6,090 nt of DNA from an uncultured Clostridia bacterium (GTDB lineage Bacteria; Bacillota_A; Clostridia; TANB77; CAG-508). Location: contig CATKFT010000082.1 in assembly GCA_949747745.1 (NCBI GenBank), forward strand, positions 1 through 6,090, given 5' to 3'. How positions within the stretch are numbered: position 1 is the first letter of the stretch; the number at the start of each line of letters is the position of its first letter. Shown in pieces: positions 1 through 5,870 of the stretch. A program made the position numbers and the translations under genes. The notes beneath the pieces were generated by a model. That model worked only from the letters and a program-made list of their open reading frames with translations, searched no databases and was not told the origin of the DNA.

Positions 1-57
1 AAAGGATTAGAGAGTTTATTGATTGCTGAAAAGATGCGTACATTTTTTATTTTTTAG
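1..57 (+). CDS. Possible C-terminal end of an upstream gene (partial)
   Basis: Frame 1 is open from the window edge to a TAG at 55-57 and would give an 18-residue tail reading KGLESLLIAEKMRTFFIF. The other two plus-strand frames meet a stop within the first 35 bases. The piece is too short to assign a family, and chance openness is quite possible over this length. From here to the riboswitch promoter the DNA is T-rich with no other gene visible. Confidence 0.3.
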   Translation, partial: KGLESLLIAEKMRTFFIF

Positions 58-153
58 TTTGTTTTAAAATTTTTTTAATGTTTTTTTCATTTCTTTACTT
101 AAGACATTGTCACATTTCTTTCATAGGGTTAATCAAAAATTGTAAAATTTGTA

Positions 154-182
154 TTGACGAAAAAGAAAAAAAGATGTATTAT
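154..182 (+). promoter_or_regulatory. Sigma-A-type promoter of the folate transporter operon
   Basis: A -35 box TTGACG (154-159) is followed by a 17-bp spacer and a -10 box TATTAT (177-182), with a TG at 175-176 just upstream of the -10. Transcription should begin near 189-191, a few bases before the riboswitch aptamer, which fits a promoter dedicated to that leader. Confidence 0.75.
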
Positions 183-195
183 ATTTATAGTTTAA

Positions 196-303
196 ATAAA
201 AATAGAGTAGAAAATAAATTGTTAAGACTAAATAAACGGGAAGTTGTTATTTAGGCAAAAGGTATGACCTTGCATGTTTGTTTTCGCATTCCGCTGTTTT
301 TAT
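196..303 (+). promoter_or_regulatory. Tetrahydrofolate (THF) riboswitch aptamer
   Basis: The RNA leader shows the conserved blocks of the THF (folT-type) riboswitch as I remember that class: GAGTAG (205-210), GTTAAG (221-226), CGGGA (237-241) and CGCATTCCGCT (285-295). The helices are visible. P1 pairs 196-205 with 294-303 (10 bp, one G-U). P2 pairs 211-218 with 277-284 (8 bp, one G-U). A perfect 8-bp stem pairs 228-235 with 247-254 around an 11-nt loop, and a short hairpin pairs 259-263 with 267-271. The class binds THF and related reduced folates and is typically found upstream of folate transport or biosynthesis genes in Firmicutes. The gene just downstream is a FolT-like transporter, which supports the call independently. 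Confidence 0.9.
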
Positions 304-341
304 AGTAAGAGAGTTAGAGCCTCTTTCTTTAAAATGCGGGA
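289..341 (+). promoter_or_regulatory. Antiterminator of the THF riboswitch
   Basis: Bases 289-300 can pair with 331-341: TTCCGCTGTTTT against AAAATGCGGGA, 11 pairs with T295 bulged and two G-U wobbles. The left strand includes most of the 3' strand of aptamer helix P1, and the right strand includes 331-335, the loop-proximal end of the terminator's 5' arm. The helix is therefore mutually exclusive with both the folded aptamer and the complete terminator, as expected of an antiterminator. Ligand binding would lock P1 and let the terminator form, giving repression. The pairing was read by eye and no folding energy was computed. Confidence 0.7.
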
Positions 342-371
342 AAATCTATTTTAAAGAAAGGGGTTTTTATT
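320..371 (+). terminator. Riboswitch-controlled intrinsic terminator that also masks the folT ribosome binding site
   Basis: A continuous 16-bp stem pairs 320-335 with 348-363 (one G-U) around a 12-nt loop, followed by five T residues (364-368) and further TATT up to the start codon. The 3' arm ends in GAAAGGGG, the only plausible Shine-Dalgarno for the ATG at 372. The same hairpin can thus act as a transcription terminator and, if read through, as a translation block. Confidence 0.88.
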
Positions 372-908
372 ATGAAAAAAACAAAAAAAATAGTACTTGC
401 AGGAATTTTTATTGCAATGGTAGTAATCTTATCAAGATTTCTATCAATTAAATTACCAGGATATAAAATTGGTTTTTCATATATACCAGTATATCTTAGT
501 GCGATTTTATTAGGACCAATATATACAGCAGTAGTAAGTGGTTTAGCTGATATTATAGGGTCAACATTATTTCCATTTGGTTCTTACTTTGTGGGATATA
601 CAATAAGTGCAGTTATAAAGGGCATAATATATGGGTATGTTTTACACAAAATTTATAAAGAAGAATTGTCAAACAAAGAAATTATTATTAGGTTAATTAT
701 TGCATCTGTTTTAACACAGCTTTTAGTAAATGGAGTATTAAACACATTCTGGATAGCAATAACACAAGACAAAGCTTTCTTTGTAATTGCAGGAGCAAGA
801 TTTATAAAAGAATTAATAATGGTACCAGTACAGGTTATTACAATGTTCCCAATAATAAAAGCGTTAAAACCTGCTATTAACAAATTTTTAAAGGATGATA
901 ATGAATAA
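372..908 (+). CDS. folT: Folate ECF transporter S component (FolT family)
   Basis: This is a 178-residue, very hydrophobic integral membrane protein, the usual size for an ECF S component. Such proteins bind a vitamin with high affinity and associate with an EcfT/ATPase module for uptake. Hydrophobic segments lie near residues 7-24, 36-56, 72-92, 104-131 and 146-166. Family-like motifs are an alanine/glycine-rich first helix (AGIFIAM, 10-16) of the kind that packs on EcfT, ADIIG (59-63), a P-x-G-x-YF-x-G stretch (68-75) and NTFW (124-127). Folate specificity rests mainly on the THF riboswitch upstream, backed by the overall look of the sequence. The start is the ATG 8 nt after an AAAGGGG site. 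The stop codon overlaps the ATG of the ATPase gene (TAATG), showing translational coupling. THF should repress it through the leader. Confidence 0.88.
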   Translation: MKKTKKIVLAGIFIAMVVILSRFLSIKLPGYKIGFSYIPVYLSAILLGPIYTAVVSGLADIIGSTLFPFGSYFVGYTISAVIKGIIYGYVLHKIYKEELSNKEIIIRLIIASVLTQLLVNGVLNTFWIAITQDKAFFVIAGARFIKELIMVPVQVITMFPIIKALKPAINKFLKDDNE

Positions 909-1727
909 TGATAAAAGTAGATAAGGTAAGTTTTGGATATAAAACAGGAAAAGTAATTGATAATATAAGCTTAGAAATTAAAGAAGGGGAGTTTATTGCA
1001 ATTATAGGTGTTAATGGTTCTCGGAAAGTCTAGCTTAATTAAACTAATTTCTGGTTTAGTTATGCCAAAACAGGGAAATGTATATATTGATGATGTAGAT
1101 ACCAAAAATAAAAAAGAAACAAAAAATATTAGAAAAAAAGTAGGAGTCGTATTTCAAAATCCCGAAAATCAATTAGTATTTTCGGGAATTGAAGACGATA
1201 TGAAATTTATGCTTGAAAATTTTGGATTTAATAAATCTGAAATTGCAAAAAGAATAGAAGATTCTTTAAAAATGGTTGGAATGGAAGAATATCAAAACAA
1301 AGATATATATGCTCTTTCCATGGGACAAAAGCAGAGAATAGCAGTAGCAGAAATGTTAGCCCTAAGGCCTAAATATCTAATATTAGATGAGCCAACAGCG
1401 ATGCTAGATCCAGTTAGTAAAAGAAAACTAATAAAAACGATAAAGAAATTAAAAGAAGAATATAAAATTACAGTTATATATGTAACAAATGTTATAGGGG
1501 AAATATTAAATGCTGATAGAATAATTGCTATAGATAAGGGGAATATTGTATTTGAGTGTACACCCAAAAGCATTATAGAAAATATAGATAATTTTAATAA
1601 TATCGGACTAGAAATACCAGATACAGTAAAACTTGTTAATGCACTAGATAAAAAAGGGATTGAAATTAATAAAAATGATTTTGAAATAGAGACAATTATA
1701 AATGAAATTGAAAGAATTATAAATTAA
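908..1727 (+). pseudogene. ECF transporter ATPase (EcfA/CbiO type), frameshifted in Walker A
   Basis: An ABC ATPase that would hydrolyse ATP to power folate uptake with FolT and EcfT. Frame 1 begins with ATG 908 and reads normally, with the A-loop Tyr11 and GVNGS at 34-38, then hits TAG at 1031-1033. Removing one base of TCTC (1019-1022) restores GVNGSGKSS and an unbroken 272-residue protein of normal family length. In corrected numbering the Q-loop is FQNPENQ (Gln83) and Walker B is LILDEP (Asp160, Glu161). The signature reads LSMGQ rather than LSGGQ (Met138), and the switch His is replaced by Asn194 (YVTNVIGE). The downstream part could only be made alone from a weak internal start such as GTG 1008, which would lack the start of the P-loop. 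It is either a recent pseudogene or a one-base sequencing error; the altered motifs would remain in either case. Confidence 0.85.
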
Positions 1728-1794
1728 TGTTGATATGTAATTAAAAACTATATAAAATAGGAAGCAAATATTAAAAATAGAAGGATAGGATGTA

Positions 1795-2412
1795 ATGTTA
1801 AATTATATAGATGGAAAATCAATTATTCATAAGACAAATAGTACTATTAAATTAATATTATTAATTATAGTATCAATTTATATTTTTACAGTAAAAGATT
1901 ATTTTGTACTAAATATAATATTTATAACAACAATAATATTATTGCTTTTATCTAAAGTAAAATTTATACATTATTTAAAACTAATAAGAGATTCTATTTA
2001 TTTTGTAATAATTACTTTTATAATAAATCTGTTTTTTTCTGATGTAACATATTCATTTATGATTTCATATAGAATATTCATTATGTTAATACTTACACTA
2101 ATATTAACACTAACAACAAAATCAATGGATATAGTGTATGCCATAACAAATATATTATCGCCATTAAAAATATTTGGAGTAAATACTAAAGAAATTAGCT
2201 TAATGGTTGGAATTGGGATTAATTTTATGCCAATACTAAAACAGGAATATATAACAATAAAACAAGCACAAATTGCAAAAGGTTACTTACCCAAATTTGG
2301 AAAAATAAAAAAGTATTCTATATGTATATTTATACCATATATTACAGGATGTTTTAAAAGAGTAGATGATATGAGTTTAGCATTACAAGCAAAAGGTTAT
2401 GAAAGTGATTAA
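1795..2412 (+). CDS. ecfT: ECF transporter transmembrane coupling protein EcfT (short form)
   Basis: This is the membrane subunit that links ATPases to the S component. It has 205 residues against roughly 250-270 usual, but spans the whole family pattern from the N-terminal GKSIIHK to the C-terminal AKGY, so it is compact rather than truncated. Hydrophobic segments lie near 18-33, 36-53, 67-82, 92-108 and 173-190. The cytoplasmic coupling helices normally carry two Ala-Arg-Gly motifs that dock on the ATPases; here both read Ala-Lys-Gly (161-163 and 199-201). ATG 1795 has an AAGGATAGGA site (1781-1790) at sensible spacing. It follows the ATPase by 67 bp with no visible terminator, so it is most likely in the folT operon and under the same riboswitch. 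Confidence 0.85.
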   Translation: MLNYIDGKSIIHKTNSTIKLILLIIVSIYIFTVKDYFVLNIIFITTIILLLLSKVKFIHYLKLIRDSIYFVIITFIINLFFSDVTYSFMISYRIFIMLILTLILTLTTKSMDIVYAITNILSPLKIFGVNTKEISLMVGIGINFMPILKQEYITIKQAQIAKGYLPKFGKIKKYSICIFIPYITGCFKRVDDMSLALQAKGYESD

Positions 2413-2441
2413 ACAAAAATATATATTTTAAAAAAGTGTAC

Positions 2442-2460
2442 AAGGAGGAAGTATAATATA
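2442..2460 (+). promoter_or_regulatory. Strong Shine-Dalgarno site facing a non-standard ATA codon
   Basis: AAGGAGGAA at 2442-2450 is the best ribosome binding site in this gap. Seven bases downstream lies ATA (2458-2460), in frame with the hydrolase and with no stop in between. The first ATG (2485) is 34 bases from this site and has only a weak GAAG two bases upstream of it. The original start may have been at 2458, as ATG since mutated to ATA or as a true ATA start. Confidence 0.5.
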
Positions 2461-2484
2461 GAAGATATTGTACAAAAAGAAGTT

Positions 2485-3417
2485 ATGGTAGAAAGTTTTT
2501 ATTTTACATCTTCAACAAAAGAGAAAGTTTATGCACAAAAATGGATAAATGAAAAAGCAGAAGAATATAAAGGAATAGTTCAATTAGTACATGGCATGGA
2601 AGAACATATAAAAAGATATGATGAATTTGCAAATAAGCTTGTAGATAATGGCTATATTGTTGTAGGACATGACCATTTAGGACATGGAAATACTGCAAAA
2701 AGTGAAGAAGATTTTGGATATTTTGGAAAAGAAGATGGATGGAATAGATTATCAGAAGATGTTCATATTTTACAAAATAAGATAAGTGAAGAATATCCGA
2801 ACCTTAAATATATTATTTTTGGACATAGTATGGGGTCTTTGGTAGTAAGAACATATCTAACCCAATATAAAGATAAATTAGATGGAGTAATACTTTCAGG
2901 AACAAGTGGACAAAAAGGAGGATTATTAATAGGTAGAGTTTTAACAAAATTGATAATCCTCATAAAAGGTGAAAAATATCGTAGTAAGATACTAGAATAT
3001 CTTATAACAGGCTCATTTAATAAAAAGTTTAAACCAAATCGTACAAATGCAGATTGGACAACAAGAGATGAAGAAGAAGTTGACAAATATAAAAAAGACC
3101 CAAAATGTGGAATAAATTTTACTGCAAATGGATATCTAAATCTATTAAAAGGTAGTTATTACTTATCAAAACAAAAAAATATAGATAAAACATTAGATGT
3201 TCCAATATTTATTATTTCAGGAGATAAAGACCCAGTTGGTGGAATGGGAAAAGGTGTAATAAGGGTAATGAAAATGCTAGAAAAAGCAGGTCTAAATAAA
3301 GTAGAAATACGATTATTTAAAGATGCAAGACATGAATTATTAAATGAGACCAATAAAACAGAAGTATATAAAGTCATATTCAATTGGCTAAATAAAATAA
3401 TAAAGAATAATAAGTAA
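2485..3417 (+). CDS. Serine alpha/beta hydrolase, monoacylglycerol lipase/lysophospholipase-like
   Basis: A 310-residue alpha/beta-hydrolase of the Hydrolase_4 (serine aminopeptidase S33-like) group, which includes monoacylglycerol lipases and lysophospholipases. The likely role is hydrolysis of an acyl ester of a lipid, but the substrate cannot be read from sequence. Visible hallmarks are the oxyanion region HGMEEH (36-41), the HDHLGHG segment (62-68), the nucleophile elbow GHSMG (113-117, Ser115), an acid in SGDKDPVG (probably Asp249) and the catalytic His283 in ARHELLNE. There is no signal peptide or membrane anchor, so it should be cytoplasmic. ATG 2485 gives a full-length family N-terminus, but the ribosome binding site suggests initiation at ATA 2458, adding MEDIVQKEV or similar. 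It lies 72 bp after ecfT with no clear terminator between, so it may be read from the same transcript. Confidence 0.87.
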   Translation: MVESFYFTSSTKEKVYAQKWINEKAEEYKGIVQLVHGMEEHIKRYDEFANKLVDNGYIVVGHDHLGHGNTAKSEEDFGYFGKEDGWNRLSEDVHILQNKISEEYPNLKYIIFGHSMGSLVVRTYLTQYKDKLDGVILSGTSGQKGGLLIGRVLTKLIILIKGEKYRSKILEYLITGSFNKKFKPNRTNADWTTRDEEEVDKYKKDPKCGINFTANGYLNLLKGSYYLSKQKNIDKTLDVPIFIISGDKDPVGGMGKGVIRVMKMLEKAGLNKVEIRLFKDARHELLNETNKTEVYKVIFNWLNKIIKNNK

Positions 3418-3429
3418 AATTTAAAGTAA

Positions 3430-3469
3430 CACTTCTATATAGCAATTCATAAAATGAAATATAGAGGTG
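3430..3469 (+). promoter_or_regulatory. Hairpin sequestering the ribosome binding site of the interrupted gene
   Basis: Bases 3430-3440 pair with 3459-3469 (11 bp, one G-U). Inside, TTCAT (3446-3450) pairs with ATGAA (3454-3458) around AAA. The 3' arm contains AGAGGTG (3463-3469), the Shine-Dalgarno for ATG 3476. No T-run follows on either strand, so a terminator is unlikely and translational control of the downstream gene is a better guess. Confidence 0.5.
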
Positions 3470-3499
3470 AAATATATGGCGAAAATTATTGTTTATAAT

Positions 3500-3520
3500 A
3501 ATGATACATTAAGTGCAAAA
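3500..3520. other. Probable attachment junction (attL) of the serine-integrase element
   Basis: The join between the host gene start and element DNA must lie between the last plausible host codons (about 3500-3508) and the integrase terminator (T-run complement at 3517-3523). Large serine integrases act at att sites next to their own gene and share only a very short core, so the exact crossover dinucleotide cannot be seen from one end. No convincing dyad is visible, as expected for a hybrid half-site. Confidence 0.5.
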
Positions 3521-3549
3521 AAACATACACTAAATTTTATAGTGTATGT
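3517..3549 (-). terminator. Intrinsic terminator of the integrase gene, overlapping its last codons
   Basis: A perfect 10-bp stem pairs ACATACACTA (3523-3532) with TAGTGTATGT (3540-3549) around a 7-nt loop. On the minus strand the hairpin is followed by a run of seven T (complement of 3517-3523). The integrase TAG stop (3530-3532) lies inside the stem. Confidence 0.85.
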
Positions 3550-5095
3550 CAATATTTTCATCATTTACAATAATTTTATCTATAGTAGTTTTGCAGAGTA
3601 ATTTCAACTCTTCAATATTTTTTGAATTTAGTTTTTCGTTTATCTTTTGAATATATTCTATAAGATATTCATTATCTTCAATTTCAGTATCACTATTAAT
3701 ATTGTTTAATTCAGAAATAATAGTTTGCCTTTTGCTTTCTAAATCTTCTATTTTTTTGTTGGCATATTTTGAAAGTATCTCATTACCATCTGCAATAGAA
3801 TCAATTAAATTATTTATTTGTATGTCTAATTTCATAAGTTCGTTTTCAAGCAATTCTTTTTGTACAGTTAATGAATCATCTTTTTCTTTATTATTATCTA
3901 AATATTTATCAATTTTTGCAGTAATGTTAGAAGAATTAAAATAGTCTTTTATATCTTTAAGAACAATTTCTTCAAGCTTAGAAACATCTATCATTTTATT
4001 GTTACATACTTGCATACCAATGTTTCTTTTATTTGCACATATTAAATAATAATATTGAGTATTGTATCTATTTTTACAACCTTGTATAACCATATTGCCT
4101 CCACATTTACCGCATTGCACCAATCCACATAAAAATGATATTTTGGAAGTATTTGAACGTGCAGGCATATATTTTTTAACACCTTTTATTTTTTGAGCTT
4201 TAAACCAATCCTCGTTAGAAATAAGAGGAGTACAATTTATCAAACTTAAGTACATTTCATTATAGCTTCTTCTTGCTTTTACTTTAACATTTTTCTTAGT
4301 TTTGCCATACAAATTAGCTGTCATACTACCATCAAAATGTTCAATATCGTTTGTAATTGTAGTTTCTAATTTATTAAAATAATCATATATTTTTACTGTG
4401 GCTTCTGTATAAACTGGTCTAGTAAGTATAGCAGATATTGTATTAATTCCCCAATTGGAATTTTCTTTTAAAGTAGGCACTTTTTCTAAATTTAATTTTT
4501 GAGAAATCTTTCGCATACTCATATTTTTATTGATATACATATCATAAATTCTTTTTACAACTTTTGATTGTTCCTTATTTTCTTCTAATATAGAATGCTT
4601 TTTACCATCTTGTCCAATTATATGTTTAATTTTATATCCATACGGAGCATAACCACCAGCCCAATAACCATTATTAGCTCTAAAATAATAATTATCTGTA
4701 ACACGTTCAACAATTGTTTCTCTTTCCAACTGAGCAAAAGTCATAACTATATTTATCATGGCTCTACCCATAGGAGAATTTGTATCGAAATTTTCAGTAG
4801 CAGAAATAAAGTCTACATTATATTTATCAAACAATATCAATAGCTGTGAAAAATCTGCAATACTTCTACTTATACGGTCTAATCGGTAAGCTACAACTTT
4901 TTTTATAAGACCTGATTTTATATCTTCTAGCAATTGAGAAAATTGAGGTCTATTTATATTTTTTCCAGAATAACCTACATCTTTATATATTTTGTAATTT
5001 TGAGCACTGCAAAAAGCTTCACATTTTTCAACTTGAGCTTCTATACTTACACTATCCTTTTTTTCAATTGATTGTCTTGCATAAATGGCTATCAA
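3530..5095 (-). CDS. int: Large serine recombinase (phage integrase)
   Basis: A site-specific recombinase that integrates the element by a serine-phosphodiester mechanism. Numbering is from TTG 5095 (521 residues). The N-terminal resolvase-like domain (about 1-145) opens IAIYARQS, with nucleophile Ser9 and Arg7, and contains YRLDRISRS (from Tyr70; Arg71, Asp73, Arg74). A Recombinase domain (about 150-290) follows, then a zinc ribbon with Cys328, Cys331, Cys353 and Cys364, and a long Glu/Lys/Leu-rich coiled coil (about 390-465). The open frame extends back to ATG 5122, but AGAGGTGA (5103-5110) sits 7 nt before TTG 5095 and homologues usually begin at IAIYAR, so TTG is preferred. It lies 13 bp after the repressor gene, probably on the same transcript, and ends in its own terminator beside the att junction. 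Confidence 0.93.
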   Translation of the reverse strand: MIAIYARQSIEKKDSVSIEAQVEKCEAFCSAQNYKIYKDVGYSGKNINRPQFSQLLEDIKSGLIKKVVAYRLDRISRSIADFSQLLILFDKYNVDFISATENFDTNSPMGRAMINIVMTFAQLERETIVERVTDNYYFRANNGYWAGGYAPYGYKIKHIIGQDGKKHSILEENKEQSKVVKRIYDMYINKNMSMRKISQKLNLEKVPTLKENSNWGINTISAILTRPVYTEATVKIYDYFNKLETTITNDIEHFDGSMTANLYGKTKKNVKVKARRSYNEMYLSLINCTPLISNEDWFKAQKIKGVKKYMPARSNTSKISFLCGLVQCGKCGGNMVIQGCKNRYNTQYYYLICANKRNIGMQVCNNKMIDVSKLEEIVLKDIKDYFNSSNITAKIDKYLDNNKEKDDSLTVQKELLENELMKLDIQINNLIDSIADGNEILSKYANKKIEDLESKRQTIISELNNINSDTEIEDNEYLIEYIQKINEKLNSKNIEELKLLCKTTIDKIIVNDENIDIHYKI

Positions 5096-5108
5096 AATAT
5101 TATCACCT

Positions 5109-5747
5109 CTATTCAAATGCACCTTTTATTTTAGCTTCTTTAACTCTACCAATTATTTTAATGGGAATTTTTTCCATATCTTCAAAAGTAAATTTTCTAA
5201 CAGGATAATAAGGGTTCATAGCATGCAACTCTATTCCGTCATTTGTCTTAATTACTTTTTTTACAGTTGCTTCATCTCCATTGATAAGAACAATAGCTGT
5301 TTGTCCACTTTCTACATCGTCTTGGTCATGAACAATAACTAAATCGCCATCAGTAAGAAGCGGAAGCATACTATCTCCTGTAATTTTTAAAGCATAATAC
5401 TCTTCTTTATTTGGAAGATTTTCCTTTAAAGTAATATACTCGACAATATTTTCCTCAGCAAGCCAGTCATATCCTGCCTTTACAGTTCCTAAAACTGGGA
5501 TTTTAGAATTAGAAACAATAATATTTTTTATGTCAGTTTTGCATAAAAGATAATCAATAGTGCAATTAAATAAATTACACATTTGAATTTTGATATCGTC
5601 ACTAGGAATAGCATCTCCTTTTTCATATTGCGAAATACTACTTTTATTGTTTAAACCTAGCTTATTTGCTAATTCTTCTTGGGTAAGACCAATATTAGTT
5701 CTTTCTACTTTTATTCTATTACCTATCATCTTTTTATCTAATTCCAT
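5109..5747 (-). CDS. CI-type phage repressor with XRE HTH and S24 (LexA-like) autoprotease domain
   Basis: A lysogeny repressor that binds operators as a dimer and can be inactivated by RecA-stimulated self-cleavage, so the element is probably SOS-inducible. Numbering is from ATG 5747 (212 residues). An XRE helix-turn-helix spans about 8-66 (LTQEELANKLGL followed by SSISQYEKG). A linker leads to an S24 domain (about 82-205) with scissile Ala91-Gly92 in VKAGYDW, catalytic Ser126 in GDSMLP and Lys163 in ATVKK. The frame extends to ATG 5756, but that codon directly abuts AAAGG (5757-5761), whereas ATG 5747 has 9-nt spacing and is preferred. The stop overlaps the integrase Shine-Dalgarno. Its promoter overlaps operator O1, suggesting autoregulation. 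Confidence 0.92.
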   Translation of the reverse strand: MELDKKMIGNRIKVERTNIGLTQEELANKLGLNNKSSISQYEKGDAIPSDDIKIQMCNLFNCTIDYLLCKTDIKNIIVSNSKIPVLGTVKAGYDWLAEENIVEYITLKENLPNKEEYYALKITGDSMLPLLTDGDLVIVHDQDDVESGQTAIVLINGDEATVKKVIKTNDGIELHAMNPYYPVRKFTFEDMEKIPIKIIGRVKEAKIKGAFE

Positions 5748-5771
5748 ACCAACCATCCTTTACATATAAAT

Positions 5772-5800
5772 ATTATAGCATAGTGTTTATTGAAAGTAAA
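5772..5800 (-). promoter_or_regulatory. Leftward promoter of the repressor-integrase operon
   Basis: On the minus strand a -35 TTTACT (5795-5800) and a -10 TATAAT (5772-5777) are separated by 17 bp, with an extended TGC just upstream of the -10. The -35 and spacer overlap operator O1 (5785-5801), so repressor bound there would block its own promoter. Confidence 0.75.
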
Positions 5801-5801
5801 C
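5785..5801. promoter_or_regulatory. Operator O1
   Basis: GTTTATTGAAAGTAAAC, a 17-bp imperfect palindrome with half-site GTTTA, matching the shared pattern GTTTATTNNNAATAAAC. It overlaps the leftward promoter. Confidence 0.72.
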
Positions 5802-5836
5802 ATGTACTAAAAATTTTCCTTAGAAACTGTAGCTAA

Positions 5837-5853
5837 ATTTATTTTAGATAAAC
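5837..5853. promoter_or_regulatory. Operator O2 (divergent copy)
   Basis: ATTTATTTTAGATAAAC keeps the right half ATAAAC but has A for G at the first position of the left half. It lies between the two promoters and is the weakest of the four copies. Confidence 0.5.
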
Positions 5854-5870
5854 TTTTTTCAAAAAAAGTA

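Larger units (their letters stand above)
3476..3601 (+). pseudogene. 5' fragment of a host gene interrupted by the integrated element
   Basis: ATG 3476, preceded 6 nt away by AGAGGTG, opens a frame starting MAKIIVYNNDT. After about codon 11 (3508) it runs through the integrase terminator and antisense to the integrase 3' end, stopping at 3599-3601 after 41 codons. Only the first part looks like a real gene. The start resembles, from memory, the N-terminus of clostridial peptidoglycan-binding or peptidase-like proteins (IVYNNDTNRM-type openings); this recollection is unverified. The remainder of the gene should sit beyond the far end of the element. Confidence 0.55.

Noticed and set aside
29..54. 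AT-rich 8-bp hairpin (29-36 with 41-48, CGTA loop) followed by T residues, possible terminator of an upstream gene
   Set aside because: It has only two G-C-type positions (one a G-U wobble) and overlaps the possible coding tail; too weak to call.
1008..1727. Stand-alone 239-residue ATPase starting at GTG 1008
   Set aside because: This start falls in the middle of the P-loop and has no ribosome binding site; the frame is the downstream half of the gene starting at 908.
2437..2476. Repeated TGTACA (2438-2443 and 2470-2475) before the hydrolase gene as a possible operator pair
   Set aside because: It is a 6-bp motif in AT-rich DNA with no promoter placed to be controlled by it; chance is likely.
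653..3383. Minus-strand open frames within folT, the ATPase and the hydrolase gene
   Set aside because: All lie opposite well-supported genes and have no recognisable domains or ribosome binding sites.
3448..3455. CATAAAAT resembling a sporulation sigma-factor -10 box upstream of the interrupted gene
   Set aside because: No convincing -35 at the right distance, and the motif lies within the loop-side stem of the hairpin; insufficient support.
3702..4843. Plus-strand open frames at 3702-3944 and 4595-4843
   Set aside because: They are antisense to the integrase, lack ribosome binding sites and show no family features.
5085..5342. Plus-strand 85-residue open frame
   Set aside because: It is a shadow of the repressor gene on the opposite strand, with AT-rich low-complexity translation and no promoter.
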